Below, in pieces: positions 10,576 to 20,934 of a stretch of 64,000 nt of DNA. The notes below the pieces were generated by a model, which saw only the letters and a program-made list of their open reading frames with translations, ran no database searches and was not told the DNA's origin. Source of the stretch: Citrobacter youngae. GTDB lineage: Bacteria; Pseudomonadota; Gammaproteobacteria; Enterobacterales; Enterobacteriaceae. Within the stretch, counting starts at the first letter, position 1; each line of letters starts with the position of its first letter. The translations under genes were made by a program, and so were the position numbers. The DNA is taken from the NCBI RefSeq assembly GCF_003818115.1, contig NZ_RPOI01000016.1:62001-126000 (forward strand), given 5' to 3'.

Positions 10576-11028
10576 ATGAAATATCAACAACTTGAAAATC
10601 TTGAAAGCGGATGGAAATGGAAGTACCTGGTGAAGAAGCATCGCGAGGGGGAGTTGATTACCCGCTATGTGGAAGCCAGCGCTGCCAAAGAAGCCGTTGA
10701 TTTGTTGCTAACCCTCGAAAATGAACCGGTTCGGGTCAACGCCTGGATTGAAGAATACATGAACCCAGCACTGCTCAATCGTATGAAGCAAACGATCCGG
10801 GCGAGGCGTAAGCGGCACTTTAATGCAGAACATCAGCATACGCGTAAGAAATCGATCGATCTGGAGTTTATGGTCTGGCAGCGTTTAGCCGGGCTTGCGC
10901 AGCGACGTGGTAAAACTCTCTCAGAAACGATTGTGCAGTTGATTGAAGATGCGGAACATAAAGAAAAGTATGCGAACAAGATGTCGACATTGAAACAGGA
11001 TCTACAGGCGTTACTGGGTAAAGAGTAG
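10576..11028 (+). CDS. matP: Macrodomain Ter protein MatP
   Basis: Binds matS sites to condense the replication-terminus macrodomain and links it to the divisome through ZapB. It has 150 residues, matching E. coli MatP along its length. The middle holds a ribbon-helix-helix DNA-binding region ([20 protein letters not shown], about 88-107) and the C-terminus a coiled coil. This position is in the terminus half of the chromosome in E. coli. No convincing matS 13-mer was found by eye in this window. Confidence 0.96.
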   Translation: MKYQQLENLESGWKWKYLVKKHREGELITRYVEASAAKEAVDLLLTLENEPVRVNAWIEEYMNPALLNRMKQTIRARRKRHFNAEHQHTRKKSIDLEFMVWQRLAGLAQRRGKTLSETIVQLIEDAEHKEKYANKMSTLKQDLQALLGKE

Positions 11029-11083
11029 GGTACGGGTAACGTCAATATGGAGCGTGTCTGTGCTTTTGCATGATATGTAGGTG

Positions 11084-11113
11084 AAAAAAAACCCCGCCAG
11101 GCGGGGTTTTTTT
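11084..11113 (-). terminator. Bidirectional terminator between matP and ompA
   Basis: ACCCCGC (11091-11097) and GCGGGGT (11101-11107) form a stem flanked by A-runs on the left and T-runs on the right, so it works for ompA (minus) and matP (plus). Confidence 0.9.
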
Positions 11114-11126
11114 ATAAGACGATAAC

Positions 11127-12176
11127 TTAAGCCTGAGGCTGAGTTACAACGTCTTTGATGCCTTTAACTTCGATCTCAACACGACGATCCGGAGCCAGGC
11201 AGTCGATCAGCGCAGCGCGAGCTTTCACGTTGTCACAGGTGTTGCCGGTAACCGGGTTGGATTCGCCCATACCACGTGCGGAGATTTTGTCAGAAGGAAT
11301 ACCTTTAGAGATCAGGTAATCAACAACAGACTGAGCACGTTTCTCAGACAGACCCTGGTTGTAAGCGTCAGAACCGATGCGGTCAGTGAAGCCCAGAACA
11401 ACGACGGAACCGTCTTTCGGATCCAGGTTGCTCAGCTGGCTGTACATCTGATCCAGAGCCTGCTGGCCTTCTGGTTTCAGAGTCGCTTTGTTGAAGTTGA
11501 ACAGAACGTCAGACTTCAGAGTGAAGTGTTTGGTCTGTACTTCTGGAGCCGGAGCCGGAGCCGGAGCAACTACCGGAGCTGCTTCTTCCTGCTGGCCGAA
11601 ACGGTAAGAAACACCAACGCTCAACAGACCGTTGTCTGGACGACCACCAACGGTGTTCGCGTCACCGATGTTGTTGGTCCACTGGTATTCCAGACGGGTA
11701 GCGATTTCAGGAGTAATTGCATACTCTACGCCGCCAGCGAATACTGGGGATACACCAGTGTCGTGGTCTTTGAAGCCGTCGTTGTTTTTAGCATCTGCAC
11801 GCCAAACCATACCACCCAGACGGGTATAAACGTCCAGATCGTCAGTGATTGGGTAACCCAGTTTAGCGGTCAGCTGAACGCCCTGAGCTTTGAATGCGCC
11901 ATTTTCAGTGTTGCCTTTGTACGGCATACGACCTAACCAGTCGTAACCCATTTCAAAACCAACGTACGGGTTAACCTGGTAACCACCGAACGCACCAGCA
12001 CCCAGTTGGCTTTCGTGGGTCGGTCCGTTGTTGTTGATCTGATTGTTGCCGATGTCATGGAACTGGGACCAACCCAGTTTAGCACCAGTATACCAGGTGT
12101 TATCTTTCGGAGCGGCCTGCGCCACGGTAGCGAAACCAGCCAGTGCCACTGCAATTGCGATAGCTGTCTTTTTCAT
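11127..12176 (-). CDS. ompA: Outer membrane protein OmpA
   Basis: Abundant outer-membrane porin and structural protein of 349 residues. The signal peptide ends AQA before [10 protein letters not shown]. Residues 22 to about 195 form the eight-strand barrel, then a Pro/Ala hinge ([11 protein letters not shown]) and a C-terminal OmpA peptidoglycan-binding domain ([18 protein letters not shown]). The frame is open into the leader, but ATG at 12176 after a GAGGCG site is the known start; an upstream start would spoil the signal peptide. The barrel loops are the parts most different from E. coli ([13 protein letters not shown] in loop 1). Confidence 0.97.
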   Translation of the reverse strand: MKKTAIAIAVALAGFATVAQAAPKDNTWYTGAKLGWSQFHDIGNNQINNNGPTHESQLGAGAFGGYQVNPYVGFEMGYDWLGRMPYKGNTENGAFKAQGVQLTAKLGYPITDDLDVYTRLGGMVWRADAKNNDGFKDHDTGVSPVFAGGVEYAITPEIATRLEYQWTNNIGDANTVGGRPDNGLLSVGVSYRFGQQEEAAPVVAPAPAPAPEVQTKHFTLKSDVLFNFNKATLKPEGQQALDQMYSQLSNLDPKDGSVVVLGFTDRIGSDAYNQGLSEKRAQSVVDYLISKGIPSDKISARGMGESNPVTGNTCDNVKARAALIDCLAPDRRVEIEVKGIKDVVTQPQA

Positions 12177-12310
12177 TTTATGCGCCTCGTTATCATCCAA
12201 AATTCGCCATGAATATCTCCAGAGAGATAACACGGTTAAATCCTTCACCCGGGGACCAGTTCAATAGTTACTCTACCGATATCTGCGGCTTACGCCGAGC
12301 ACCCCTGGCG
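12177..12310 (-). promoter_or_regulatory. ompA 5' leader with stabilising stem-loop
   Basis: The sequence between ompA and sulA resembles the E. coli ompA promoter and its long untranslated leader. Near its 5' end, CGGC-GTAA-GCCG (about 12285-12296) forms the terminal hairpin that stabilises ompA mRNA in E. coli. The ribosome site region is where the small RNA MicA pairs in E. coli. The remainder up to 12531 holds the AT-rich upstream promoter region; no gene is seen there. Confidence 0.7.
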
Positions 12311-12531
12311 ATGTAAAGTCTACAACGTAGTTGAAAACTTACAAGTGTGAAGTCCGTCAGGCATATGAAAAAAAAAGGCTTGTATACACAATATTTAACA
12401 TTTGTGGATGATTAATTGTACAGCTACTATTGCGGAAACCGCTTCACACAGGCGTTCTCACAAAAAAGGTGTTAAAGCTCAAAGCCGAATTTGAGGGTGA
12501 AAAAAAATTCCAGGATAAATCCTAATTTTAC

Positions 12532-13041
12532 TTAATGATACAAATTCGAGTGAATTTTTAGCCCGGAATGCTGTCTCCCCGCAAGTGTCTGAGCGCGTAC
12601 AGGACGCATGATAAATCCCATCGCATTGCCTTCATCTGCTGCTTTTACCAGCTCGGCATGTTCATCTTCGGTTAATTCTTCCGTCAGCCAGCCAATTACG
12701 ACGCTGTAGTTACCCGTGCGTAGCGCACGAACCATAGATTCCAGCGTATTGCAGGGAGAGAGTTGGCTAATTTGCATGACTTTCGTCAATGGAAGCCCGG
12801 CCGACTGCACCCACTCCCGGCTTAGTTTTTGCTGAGGCGTCAGCCACAGCTGCCAGCGCGACTGCTGACCTAATTGCTGAAGCAGGGGAAGCAGCAGGAG
12901 CTGCGTCATCATGGGCTGGTCCTCGCGATAGACCACTTCACTGATAAGCCCAGCGGTAGTGTGCTCTGACGACACGCGCGCAATTTTGCTTGCTGTGGAA
13001 GAGAACGACGAAGAACGATTTGCATAGCCTGAAGTGTACAT
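12532..13041 (-). CDS. sulA: SOS cell division inhibitor SulA
   Basis: Blocks FtsZ polymerisation during the SOS response and is degraded by Lon. It has 169 residues and ends in the Lon-recognised tail SNLYH. The start at 13041 ([13 protein letters not shown]) matches E. coli; a longer frame upstream runs into the operator and is ignored. A LexA box lies 24 bases upstream of the start. Confidence 0.96.
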   Translation of the reverse strand: MYTSGYANRSSSFSSTASKIARVSSEHTTAGLISEVVYREDQPMMTQLLLLPLLQQLGQQSRWQLWLTPQQKLSREWVQSAGLPLTKVMQISQLSPCNTLESMVRALRTGNYSVVIGWLTEELTEDEHAELVKAADEGNAMGFIMRPVRAQTLAGRQHSGLKIHSNLYH

Positions 13042-13064
13042 AATCAATCCAGCCCTGTGAGTTA

Positions 13065-13080
13065 CTGTATGGATATACAG
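13065..13080 (-). promoter_or_regulatory. LexA box of sulA
   Basis: CTGTATGGATATACAG fits CTGT-N8-ACAG exactly and extends to TACTGT...ACAGTA, as in E. coli sulA. It overlaps the expected promoter, giving SOS control. Confidence 0.95.
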
Positions 13081-13257
13081 TAACCCTGCTATCACCAAAG
13101 ATCAACCTTATTTTCTGAAACAGGTTCGCAGTTTTTGGTTGTTGTTACGGGAAAAACAAAATTCATCTTGCCCCTTGCGAATAAGTTGCCTATTTTCGTC
13201 ATTAACGGATCCGCTACTGCAAATCATTTTATTACGTTATGATTTAAAAGGATTTTT

Positions 13258-13872
13258 ATGAAAAAACTTTCTTATGCAAGGATCTATAAATCACAAGAAT
13301 ATCTGGCGTCATTGGGGACTATTCGTTATCGATCGCTGTTTGGGGGTTATAGCCTGACGGTTGAGGACACGGTATTCGCCATGGTCGCCAGTGGCGAGTT
13401 ATATCTTCGGGCCTGTGAACAGAGTGCGCAGTACTGTGTAAAACATTCCCCTGTCTGGCTGACATTTATAAAACGTGGACGTCCGGTGGTGCTCAATTAT
13501 TATCAGGTGAACGATACGCTGTGGCAAAACCAGCAACAACTGGTGTCGCTATCACGGTATTCACTGGATGCGGCGTTAAAAGAAAAGCAAAGTCGTTTTG
13601 CACAGCATCGCCTGCGTGGACTGCCGAACATGACATTCCATCTGGAAACCCTGCTGAATGAAGCAGGTATAAAAGATGAAAGCACATTACGCATGTTGGG
13701 GGCAAAAATGTGCTGGTTGAAACTGCGACAGGTTAATCCCGCGCTGACGGTGAAAATACTCTATGCCCTTGAAGGCGCAATTGGGGGAATTCATGAGGCG
13801 GCGCTCCCGGCGATTCGTCGCCAGGAGCTTGTGGAGTGGGTGAGTTCTCTTACGCCTGAACCGGTGTACTAG
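13258..13872 (+). CDS. sxy: Competence regulator Sxy/TfoX
   Basis: Co-activator that works with CRP at CRP-S promoters of DNA-uptake genes. It has 204 residues, slightly shorter than E. coli Sxy (209) because the C-terminus ends PEPVY. TfoX N-terminal (TIRYRSLFGGYSLTVEDTVFA, about 21-41) and C-terminal (ALRMLGAKMCWLKLRQ-like, about 140-156) domains are present. The 3' end overlaps convergent yccS by 23 bases, so the mRNAs can pair. Confidence 0.95.
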   Translation: MKKLSYARIYKSQEYLASLGTIRYRSLFGGYSLTVEDTVFAMVASGELYLRACEQSAQYCVKHSPVWLTFIKRGRPVVLNYYQVNDTLWQNQQQLVSLSRYSLDAALKEKQSRFAQHRLRGLPNMTFHLETLLNEAGIKDESTLRMLGAKMCWLKLRQVNPALTVKILYALEGAIGGIHEAALPAIRRQELVEWVSSLTPEPVY

Positions 13873-16012
13873 ACGGCAATGCGGCAATTTGCTGCTGTAA
13901 TCGTCTGATTTCTGGTAGTAGCGCTATCAATAGGCCAACTTGCTGTACGACCAGTGGTTCTTTACTGTCCGGGCGTGGTTCAAGATGCTGAATCCGTTGC
14001 TTCAGTCCTTCAAGCGCCTGGTATACGCGTTGCTCGTCAGCGGGTTGGTGATGAAGTGCATCATCAACATAGCAAACGGCATCGTCCAGTAATGCCAGAA
14101 CGTCCGGGTTGGTTAACTGTTCACGGTGTGCGCCCAGTGCTGAGATATAACTGGTAAAGGTATGGTTGAGGCACAGCAAGCGGAATGCCGTTTCGCGCGT
14201 TTGGGCAGTGACATCCGGTTCACTCGACATATTCGACACCACGGATGCCAGCTCCGCATCACGATTATGCGCATCGCGGCGCGCAATACGGTATGCCAGA
14301 CGATTGTCTCGCCCCTGATGATACTGTTCGAGAATGGCATCAAGGTAACGACAGTTTGCATCGGTCGCCCGTTCAATCACCCGTGGCAGGTTGCGAAAGC
14401 GCCAGTCTGGCCAGATGAAACTGACGGCTGCCCATGCGATGGCACAACCAATCAGCGTATCGATGACGCGCGGCAGTGCGACTTCAAACCCTTCACCAAG
14501 CAGGTTAAAGCACAGCAATACCAGCAGCGTGATAAACATTGTGGCATGTGCGTACTGAACATTGCGGAAAGCAAAAAAGAGCACGCCGGTGATCACCAGC
14601 AGTATTAATTGCCCTTCCAGCGATGGGACGAACCACAGGATGGGCAGTCCAATCGCTATCCCGACTAATGTGCCGATAATCCTTAACGCCAGACGATGTC
14701 GTGTGGCGTTGTAGTTGGGCTGGCAGACAAACAGGCTGGTCAGCAGGATCCAGTAGCCATGGTTCATGCCCGTTATCTGGATAATGGCGTACCCGACGCA
14801 GAGCACCAGAGACATGCGAACCGCGTGGCGAAACAGCGCCGACTCTGGCGTAAAATTGCGACTCAGACGCAGCCAGATATCACTGAATCCGTGCGGACTG
14901 TCATCGGCAAGCTGATTTTCTGACTCATTGCGCGAGAGTACCTGAGCCTGTTCAGACTCAATGGTGGCCAGTTGCGCATCGATAGCCCGCAGGTTCGATA
15001 GTAAGAATCCCAGCGTATTGAGCAGATCTGCAGGGGCACCGCTTGCACGCATGCGCTCAAGGGCAGCATCTATATGTGTAAAGACTCGCTCAAAGTGTGG
15101 ATCGTGCTGGTAAGGGGTGCGTAGCAAAATGCAGCGAGACAGTTGCGTACAGGCTTGTCCCTGCATCGACATTAGTCGCTGGAAACGAAACATCACATCG
15201 CTGTGACGGAAATGGTCGCGTAGCGTCTGGTACTGAATATGTGAGGAACTTGCGCGTTCGTGAATATCCTGCGCGACAAAATAGTAATGCAGTGTGCGGC
15301 GGGTTCCTCGCTGTCCGCGGTCACCGCGCAGACGGGTCAGTAATGATACTTTTGTTTGGTTCAGCGTCGCCATCAGTTGCCCATTGGCCAGCGCTAACTC
15401 ATACAAGGGGGCCTGACTTTCATCTTCAATGTCGGGATCAAAAAGGCGGGATTTCAGCTCCAGGTAGTGTGCCAACTGTTCGTAGCTGCGTGCCAGATTG
15501 TCCTGCAGTGGACGAATCGGGAACAGAAGGTGACCGATGAGCGTCAGAAGGTTATACCAGATGGCGCCTGCAAGCAGCAGGATCGGTTGCTGATACCACT
15601 GGTCGTACAGTGATGTTCCCAGCATGGTGTAAATGGCGATCAGTAATGCACCAAAGGCGATGGTCGCATAACGCTGACCTAAGCCCCCCAGCAAAATAAA
15701 GCCGCTGGTGGAAAGCGTTAATCCAATTGCGAAAAGCCACGGCCAAGGGAAGAGCAATTCGACGGAAGCCGAAGCAATGAAAAAGCAGATCAGCGTAATG
15801 ATCAAATTACGCAGACGACCCGCGAGCCGATCGTCCAGATCGGTCAGCGCGGCAGCAACCATGCCCAGCGTGAGCGGGATGGTCAGTTTGACGTCACCCA
15901 GCCACCACGGCAGCGCCGTAGTGCCGCAGAGCGCGATAAAAATCCGCACGTAGTACAGCCAGGTGCTGTTCCAGGTATAGCGTTTAAGCAGTGGACTTAA
16001 CATAAAGGCCAT
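13850..16012 (-). CDS. yccS: FUSC-family inner membrane protein YccS
   Basis: 720-residue integral membrane protein of the fusaric-acid-resistance/YccS family. Two blocks of membrane segments (about 15-170 and 395-520) each precede a cytoplasmic helical region. The second block begins in HAVRMSLVLCVGYAIIQ. The function is not established; relatives are aromatic-acid exporters. It shares direction with yccF 9 bases upstream, suggesting co-transcription. Confidence 0.93.
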   Translation of the reverse strand: MAFMLSPLLKRYTWNSTWLYYVRIFIALCGTTALPWWLGDVKLTIPLTLGMVAAALTDLDDRLAGRLRNLIITLICFFIASASVELLFPWPWLFAIGLTLSTSGFILLGGLGQRYATIAFGALLIAIYTMLGTSLYDQWYQQPILLLAGAIWYNLLTLIGHLLFPIRPLQDNLARSYEQLAHYLELKSRLFDPDIEDESQAPLYELALANGQLMATLNQTKVSLLTRLRGDRGQRGTRRTLHYYFVAQDIHERASSSHIQYQTLRDHFRHSDVMFRFQRLMSMQGQACTQLSRCILLRTPYQHDPHFERVFTHIDAALERMRASGAPADLLNTLGFLLSNLRAIDAQLATIESEQAQVLSRNESENQLADDSPHGFSDIWLRLSRNFTPESALFRHAVRMSLVLCVGYAIIQITGMNHGYWILLTSLFVCQPNYNATRHRLALRIIGTLVGIAIGLPILWFVPSLEGQLILLVITGVLFFAFRNVQYAHATMFITLLVLLCFNLLGEGFEVALPRVIDTLIGCAIAWAAVSFIWPDWRFRNLPRVIERATDANCRYLDAILEQYHQGRDNRLAYRIARRDAHNRDAELASVVSNMSSEPDVTAQTRETAFRLLCLNHTFTSYISALGAHREQLTNPDVLALLDDAVCYVDDALHHQPADEQRVYQALEGLKQRIQHLEPRPDSKEPLVVQQVGLLIALLPEIRRLQQQIAALPSSTPVQA

Positions 16013-16021
16013 CAGTTCCGA

Positions 16022-16468
16022 TTATTCAAAGCGACGACGCGCGTTGGCTTCGCGTGCGGCACGGGCAACTTCGACTGAAACCACGCGACGACCAACGGGC
16101 CAGAGTGCAATTGCGGCGATTTTAAAGTTCGCAATACCAACCGGAATACCAATAATCGTAATGCACTGGGCAATACCGGAAACAATATGCATCAGGCACA
16201 GCCACCAGCCGAAGAAAATCAGCCAGAAAATGTTGAGCAGCGTACCGCCGGTATTCAGAAGCACGTTTTTACCCGCCGGGTTGAGTTCATCAACGTGAAT
16301 CGCCTCATTACCGTAGGGGAACAGCGACAAGCGTGTGATTTCCCAGCAGGAGCGGGTCAAGGGTAGTGTGAAGATAAGCACGATACTGACTAACGTCGCC
16401 AGTAACCAGGCTAAGGTGGTGGCGAATCCCCCAAGCACAAAATTTAAAATATTCAGAACAGTACGCAT
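16022..16468 (-). CDS. yccF: YccF-domain inner membrane protein
   Basis: 148-residue membrane protein with two YccF repeats and about four hydrophobic segments. MRTVLNILNFVLGGF at 16468 matches the E. coli start; the longer open frame upstream has no good ribosome site. It contains the family's NTGGTLLNIFWLIFFGWW and ISI/TIIGIPVG stretches. Function unknown. It is divergent from helD and likely heads a yccF-yccS unit. Confidence 0.93.
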   Translation of the reverse strand: MRTVLNILNFVLGGFATTLAWLLATLVSIVLIFTLPLTRSCWEITRLSLFPYGNEAIHVDELNPAGKNVLLNTGGTLLNIFWLIFFGWWLCLMHIVSGIAQCITIIGIPVGIANFKIAAIALWPVGRRVVSVEVARAAREANARRRFE

Positions 16469-16593
16469 AAACCCTCGGTTAACTCTGGTTTTCTGTGAGT
16501 TTGGCAATTGTAACGTTTTTTTGGGCTGGAGCACGTTTTCTCTGGCGGTTACACTGATAAGCAAACCTCTTCGTGTGGATCCGCGTAAGTCTT

Positions 16594-18648
16594 ATGGAAC
16601 TGAAAGCAACTTCTCTGGGAAAACGTCTGGCGCAACACCCTTACGATCGGGCCGTTATTCTCAATGCCGGCATTAAAGTCTCTGGCGACCGTCATGAGTA
16701 TCTTATTCCATTCAATCAGTTACTGGCTATCCATTGTAAAAGGGGTCTGGTATGGGGTGAGCTGGAATTTGTGCTTTCTGATGATAAAGTTGTACGCCTT
16801 CACGGCACTGAATGGGCGGAAACCCAACGTTTCCACCATCATCTGAACATCCTCTGGCAGCAGTGGAGCCAGGAGATGAGCGACGTCGCTGCGGGAGTTT
16901 TACAGCAACAGCTGGATGCGATTGCGGCGCGTACCAGTGATAACAAATGGCTGACGCGCGAACAAACGTCAGGGCTGCAGCAGCAGATCCGCCGTGCCTT
17001 TGCCGCGCTCCCGCTCCCGATCAACCGACTGGAAGAATTTGATAATTGCCGTGAGGCGTTGCACCAATGCCAGGCATGGTTGAAGGACATTGAAGCCTGT
17101 CGCTTACAGCACAATCAGGCATACACCGATGCGATGCTGGCGGAGCATACCGAGTTTTTCCAGAAGATTGAGTCTTCACCGCTGAATCCAGCCCAGGCTC
17201 GTGCGGTGGTGAATGGCGAGCAGTCGCTATTGGTGCTTGCGGGGGCAGGAAGTGGCAAAACATCCGTTCTGGTTGCGCGTGCGGGCTGGTTGCTGGCGCG
17301 GGGAGAAGCGGCCGCTGAACAAATCTTGCTGCTGGCGTTTGGTCGCAAAGCCGCTCAGGAAATGGATGAGCGCATTCGCGAACGACTGAATACGCAAGAC
17401 GTCACCGCGCGGACGTTTCATTCACTGGCGTTGCATATTATTCAACAGGGTAGCAAAAAAGTTCCGACAGTCAGCAAACTCGAAAATGATACTGCCGCCA
17501 GAAATAAGCTTTTTATCGCCACATGGCGTCAGCAGTGCAGCGAGAAAAAAGCCCAGGCTAAAGGCTGGCGACAGTGGCTGGAAGAAGAGATGCAGTGGTC
17601 CGTGCCAGAAGGCAATTTTTGGGACGATGAAAAATTACAACGTCGCCTGGCCTCACGTCTGGATCGCTGGGTTAGCCTGATGCGTATGCATGGTGGAGCA
17701 CAGGCGGAGATGATCGCCAATGCGCCTGAGGCGATCCGCGACCTGTTCAGCAAACGTATAAAGCTGATGGCGCCGTTACTCAAGGCCTGGAAGAGTGCTC
17801 TGAAAGAAGAGAATGCCGTCGATTTTTCTGGATTGATCCATCAGGCGATTGTCATTCTGGAGAAGGGACGCTTTATCAGCCCCTGGAAGCATATCCTGGT
17901 TGATGAATTTCAGGATATCTCCCCACAGCGCGCCGCCCTGTTAGCCGCATTGCGCAAGCAAAACTCACAGACCATGCTATTTGCCGTAGGGGATGACTGG
18001 CAGGCCATTTACCGTTTCAGTGGTGCACAACTTTCGTTAACTACCGCCTTCCGGCAACACTTTGGTGAGGGCGATCGCTGCGATCTGGATACGACATACC
18101 GTTTTAATAGTCGTATTGGCGAAATAGCCAATCGGTTTATCCAGCAAAACCCGCATCAGCTTAAAAAACCGCTCAATAGCCTGACAGCAGGCGACAGGAA
18201 AGCCGTCACTCTGCTCGATGAAAGTCAGCTGGATGCGCTGTTGGATAAGCTATCCGGCTTTGCGAAAGCAGAAGAACGCATACTGGTGCTGGCGCGATAT
18301 CACCACCTCAAACCTGCCAGTCTTGAGAAAGCAGCGACCCGCTGGCCCAAACTACAACTGGACTTTATGACTATTCATGCCAGTAAAGGACAGCAGGCGG
18401 ATTATGTCATTGTCGTTGGGCTTCATGATGGCAACGATGGTTTTCCGGCCCCGGCCCGTGAGTCGATTATGGAAGAAGCATTACTGCCAATGGTCGAGGA
18501 TTTTCCGGATGCAGAAGAGAGAAGGTTGCTCTACGTGGCACTTACCCGTGCCCGGCATCGGGTGTGGTTGCTGTTTAATAAAGACGCGCCATCCTGTTTT
18601 GTTGATGAACTAAAACAACTGGATGTCCCGGTAGCGAGAAAACCCTGA
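16594..18648 (+). CDS. helD: DNA helicase IV
   Basis: Superfamily 1 3'-5' DNA helicase of 684 residues. An N-terminal domain of about 190 residues precedes the UvrD-like motor with Walker A AGAGSGKTS (about 215-223), motif II VDEFQDIS (about 435), motif III GDDWQAIYRFSGA and C-terminal motif VALTRARHRVW (about 650). The ATG at 16594 (MELKATSLGK) matches E. coli, 7 codons inside the open frame. It is involved in recombination in E. coli. Confidence 0.96.
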   Translation: MELKATSLGKRLAQHPYDRAVILNAGIKVSGDRHEYLIPFNQLLAIHCKRGLVWGELEFVLSDDKVVRLHGTEWAETQRFHHHLNILWQQWSQEMSDVAAGVLQQQLDAIAARTSDNKWLTREQTSGLQQQIRRAFAALPLPINRLEEFDNCREALHQCQAWLKDIEACRLQHNQAYTDAMLAEHTEFFQKIESSPLNPAQARAVVNGEQSLLVLAGAGSGKTSVLVARAGWLLARGEAAAEQILLLAFGRKAAQEMDERIRERLNTQDVTARTFHSLALHIIQQGSKKVPTVSKLENDTAARNKLFIATWRQQCSEKKAQAKGWRQWLEEEMQWSVPEGNFWDDEKLQRRLASRLDRWVSLMRMHGGAQAEMIANAPEAIRDLFSKRIKLMAPLLKAWKSALKEENAVDFSGLIHQAIVILEKGRFISPWKHILVDEFQDISPQRAALLAALRKQNSQTMLFAVGDDWQAIYRFSGAQLSLTTAFRQHFGEGDRCDLDTTYRFNSRIGEIANRFIQQNPHQLKKPLNSLTAGDRKAVTLLDESQLDALLDKLSGFAKAEERILVLARYHHLKPASLEKAATRWPKLQLDFMTIHASKGQQADYVIVVGLHDGNDGFPAPARESIMEEALLPMVEDFPDAEERRLLYVALTRARHRVWLLFNKDAPSCFVDELKQLDVPVARKP

Positions 18649-18683
18649 AGAACAGGCGGCGACGGCGGCCGCCTGTCTGGCGA

Positions 18684-19142
18684 TTATTTGAGGCGCTCTG
18701 CCAGATAACGGGCGTAATCCGGGATCAGGATGTCCGTTGCATCGTTGAAGTTTGGCGACTGGATAATAAAATCGGCGGTAGATACGTTGGTGGCAACCGG
18801 AATATTCCAAACTGTGGCCAGGCGCAGAAGGGCTTTAACATCCGGATCATGAGGCACGGCGTTGAGTGGATCCCAGAAGAAGATCAGCACATCAATTTTC
18901 CCTTCAGAGATCAGTGCGCCGACCTGCTGATCGCCGCCCATTGGACCGCTAAGCATGGCGTTGACATCCATGCCGGTCGCGCGTTGAATGAGATTTCCTG
19001 TCGTGCCTGTCGCATAGAGGACATGCTTTTCTAACAATGGCTGGTGGCGTTCCACCCAGCTCATCAGCATCTGTTTACAGTGATCATGTGCAACCAGCGC
19101 AATATGCTTACGCGCCGGTAAAGTGCGAGTCGTCAGTTCCAT
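18684..19142 (-). CDS. mgsA: Methylglyoxal synthase
   Basis: Converts dihydroxyacetone phosphate to methylglyoxal and phosphate, a bypass of lower glycolysis. It has 152 residues, as in E. coli. The catalytic Asp lies in [12 protein letters not shown] (about residue 71), with the phosphate-binding region [11 protein letters not shown] (about 47-57) and His in NAVPHDPDV (about residue 98). It converges on helD with 35 bases between stops. Confidence 0.97.
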   Translation of the reverse strand: MELTTRTLPARKHIALVAHDHCKQMLMSWVERHQPLLEKHVLYATGTTGNLIQRATGMDVNAMLSGPMGGDQQVGALISEGKIDVLIFFWDPLNAVPHDPDVKALLRLATVWNIPVATNVSTADFIIQSPNFNDATDILIPDYARYLAERLK

Positions 19143-19235
19143 AGTACAGCTCCCAAGTTAACCTTATTACAGAGTACTGGAAGCGTTTGACGCTGCAAGA
19201 GAAAGACAAAAAAAATGCGTAGGTGAACATAAACG

Positions 19236-19898
19236 TCATGAGGGTGGCTGTTTCTCTGCCCATTGCAGAAAATTACTTCGTGTTTGCGCATCGGCCTGGC
19301 CAAACCAATATTTCAAACGCTGTTCGGTGAGTGTTTGTGACTGCGGCGGCACCCGATCCAGTTCAGAGACCCCTGAGAGCAATGCGCTGTCATCTGCCAT
19401 CATAGTGGCAAATTGTGGGAGTGAAGCATGCTTAGACGATTTGTTATAGCGTTCAGTCTCGAGTTCATAATCCACGATTTTTGCCGATGAGGTAATCGAC
19501 AAAATATCCAGCTTGACTGGAATGGGCATGGAATCGCCATCTAATAGTTCCACTCGGGGAGCTTCATCGAAATGCGTTGCGTCACGTTCGTTGTTCAGAC
19601 GGGGGAGATGAAAATTGACCTGACTAACCAACTGAGTATCAAAACTGATGACCAGCGGAGGAGAAATATACAGACGTTCTTCATGGCTGGAGAGACGAAT
19701 CGTTTTCTCAACGCGAAAGACAAGCTGATGCCGACCATTCTCCAGCTCAATACTGTCGGCACCGCGCAGTAAAGAGCTGGACACCTTTTTTCCGTCCAGC
19801 ACCAGCAGGTCAATATCATTAGACAGGCGCAAAGAGGTCGCACAAACGGTTACCGGCAAAAACAGAGCAATCAGGGCTGTCACAATGCCGGTTTTCAT
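19236..19898 (-). CDS. csgI: Periplasmic curli inhibitor CsgI (YccT, DUF2057)
   Basis: 220-residue exported protein with an N-terminal signal peptide ending VCATS. DUF2057 family ([17 protein letters not shown] near residues 23-37; [16 protein letters not shown]). E. coli YccT has been reported to inhibit curli subunit polymerisation and was renamed CsgI; this is recalled knowledge, not visible in sequence. It stands alone between mgsA and yccU. Confidence 0.9.
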   Translation of the reverse strand: MKTGIVTALIALFLPVTVCATSLRLSNDIDLLVLDGKKVSSSLLRGADSIELENGRHQLVFRVEKTIRLSSHEERLYISPPLVISFDTQLVSQVNFHLPRLNNERDATHFDEAPRVELLDGDSMPIPVKLDILSITSSAKIVDYELETERYNKSSKHASLPQFATMMADDSALLSGVSELDRVPPQSQTLTEQRLKYWFGQADAQTRSNFLQWAEKQPPS

Positions 19899-20070
19899 AA
19901 GGTTCTCCTGTCCAGAAGATTTCTGTATAAGATGTATCTAAATTTTTCGACAATCATGTTTACTAACATATAGACATATTTTCTAGTTTAGCTCTCATGC
20001 GCCAGTATGGGATGAATGGTTGCGACGTCAGCTTTGTCGTACACTTTGCAAAACAGCCTGGAGGAAGACG

Positions 20071-20484
20071 ATGAAAGAGACCGATATTGCTGGCATTTTG
20101 ACATCTACCCGTACGATTGCGCTGGTAGGAGCAAGCGATAAACCCGATCGCCCGAGCTATCGGGTGATGAAGTATTTACTCGATCAGGGTTATCACGTTA
20201 TCCCCGTGTCTCCTAAAGTTGCCGGGAAAACGCTGCTGGGGCAGCAGGGCTATGCGACACTGGCAGACGTACCAGAGAAAGTGGATATGGTGGATGTCTT
20301 TAGAAACTCAGAAGCAGCATGGGGAGTCGCACAGGAGGCTATTGCTATTGGTGCGAAGACTTTGTGGATGCAGCTTGGCGTGATTAATGAGCAGGCTGCC
20401 GTGCTGGCGCGCGATGCGGGCCTGGCGGTAGTGATGGATCGTTGCCCGGCGATTGAAATCCCCAGACTGGGACTGGCGAAGTAA
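20071..20484 (+). CDS. yccU: CoA-binding Rossmann protein YccU
   Basis: 137-residue cytoplasmic protein with a CoA-binding domain: [21 protein letters not shown] (about 16-36), then IPVSPK and WMQLGV motifs. The ATG at 20071 is preceded by GGAGGAAG and matches E. coli [12 protein letters not shown]; the 17 extra upstream codons in the frame are not used. Function unknown. Confidence 0.94.
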   Translation: MKETDIAGILTSTRTIALVGASDKPDRPSYRVMKYLLDQGYHVIPVSPKVAGKTLLGQQGYATLADVPEKVDMVDVFRNSEAAWGVAQEAIAIGAKTLWMQLGVINEQAAVLARDAGLAVVMDRCPAIEIPRLGLAK

Positions 20485-20495
20485 GGTTGTACTGT

Positions 20496-20553
20496 TGCCG
20501 GATGGCGCATTGTATATCCGGCCTACAACTGTGTTTGTCGTAGGCCGGATAAA
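20496..20553. repeat. REP/BIME palindromic element
   Basis: GCCGGATGGCGCAT...ATCCGGCCTACAA followed by the inverted copy TTGTCGTAGGCCGGATAA between the convergent yccU and hspQ genes. The GCCGGATGGCG and TAGGCCGGAT cores are the standard enterobacterial REP sequence in two orientations. Confidence 0.9.
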
Positions 20554-20559
20554 ATGTTG

Positions 20560-20904
<345 letters not shown>

Positions 20905-20934
20905 CTATGTAAGGGTAATATTCCACTTTTCAAG

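Noticed and set aside
15097-15540. Plus-strand open frame opposite yccS
   Set aside because: Antisense shadow of a conserved membrane protein gene.
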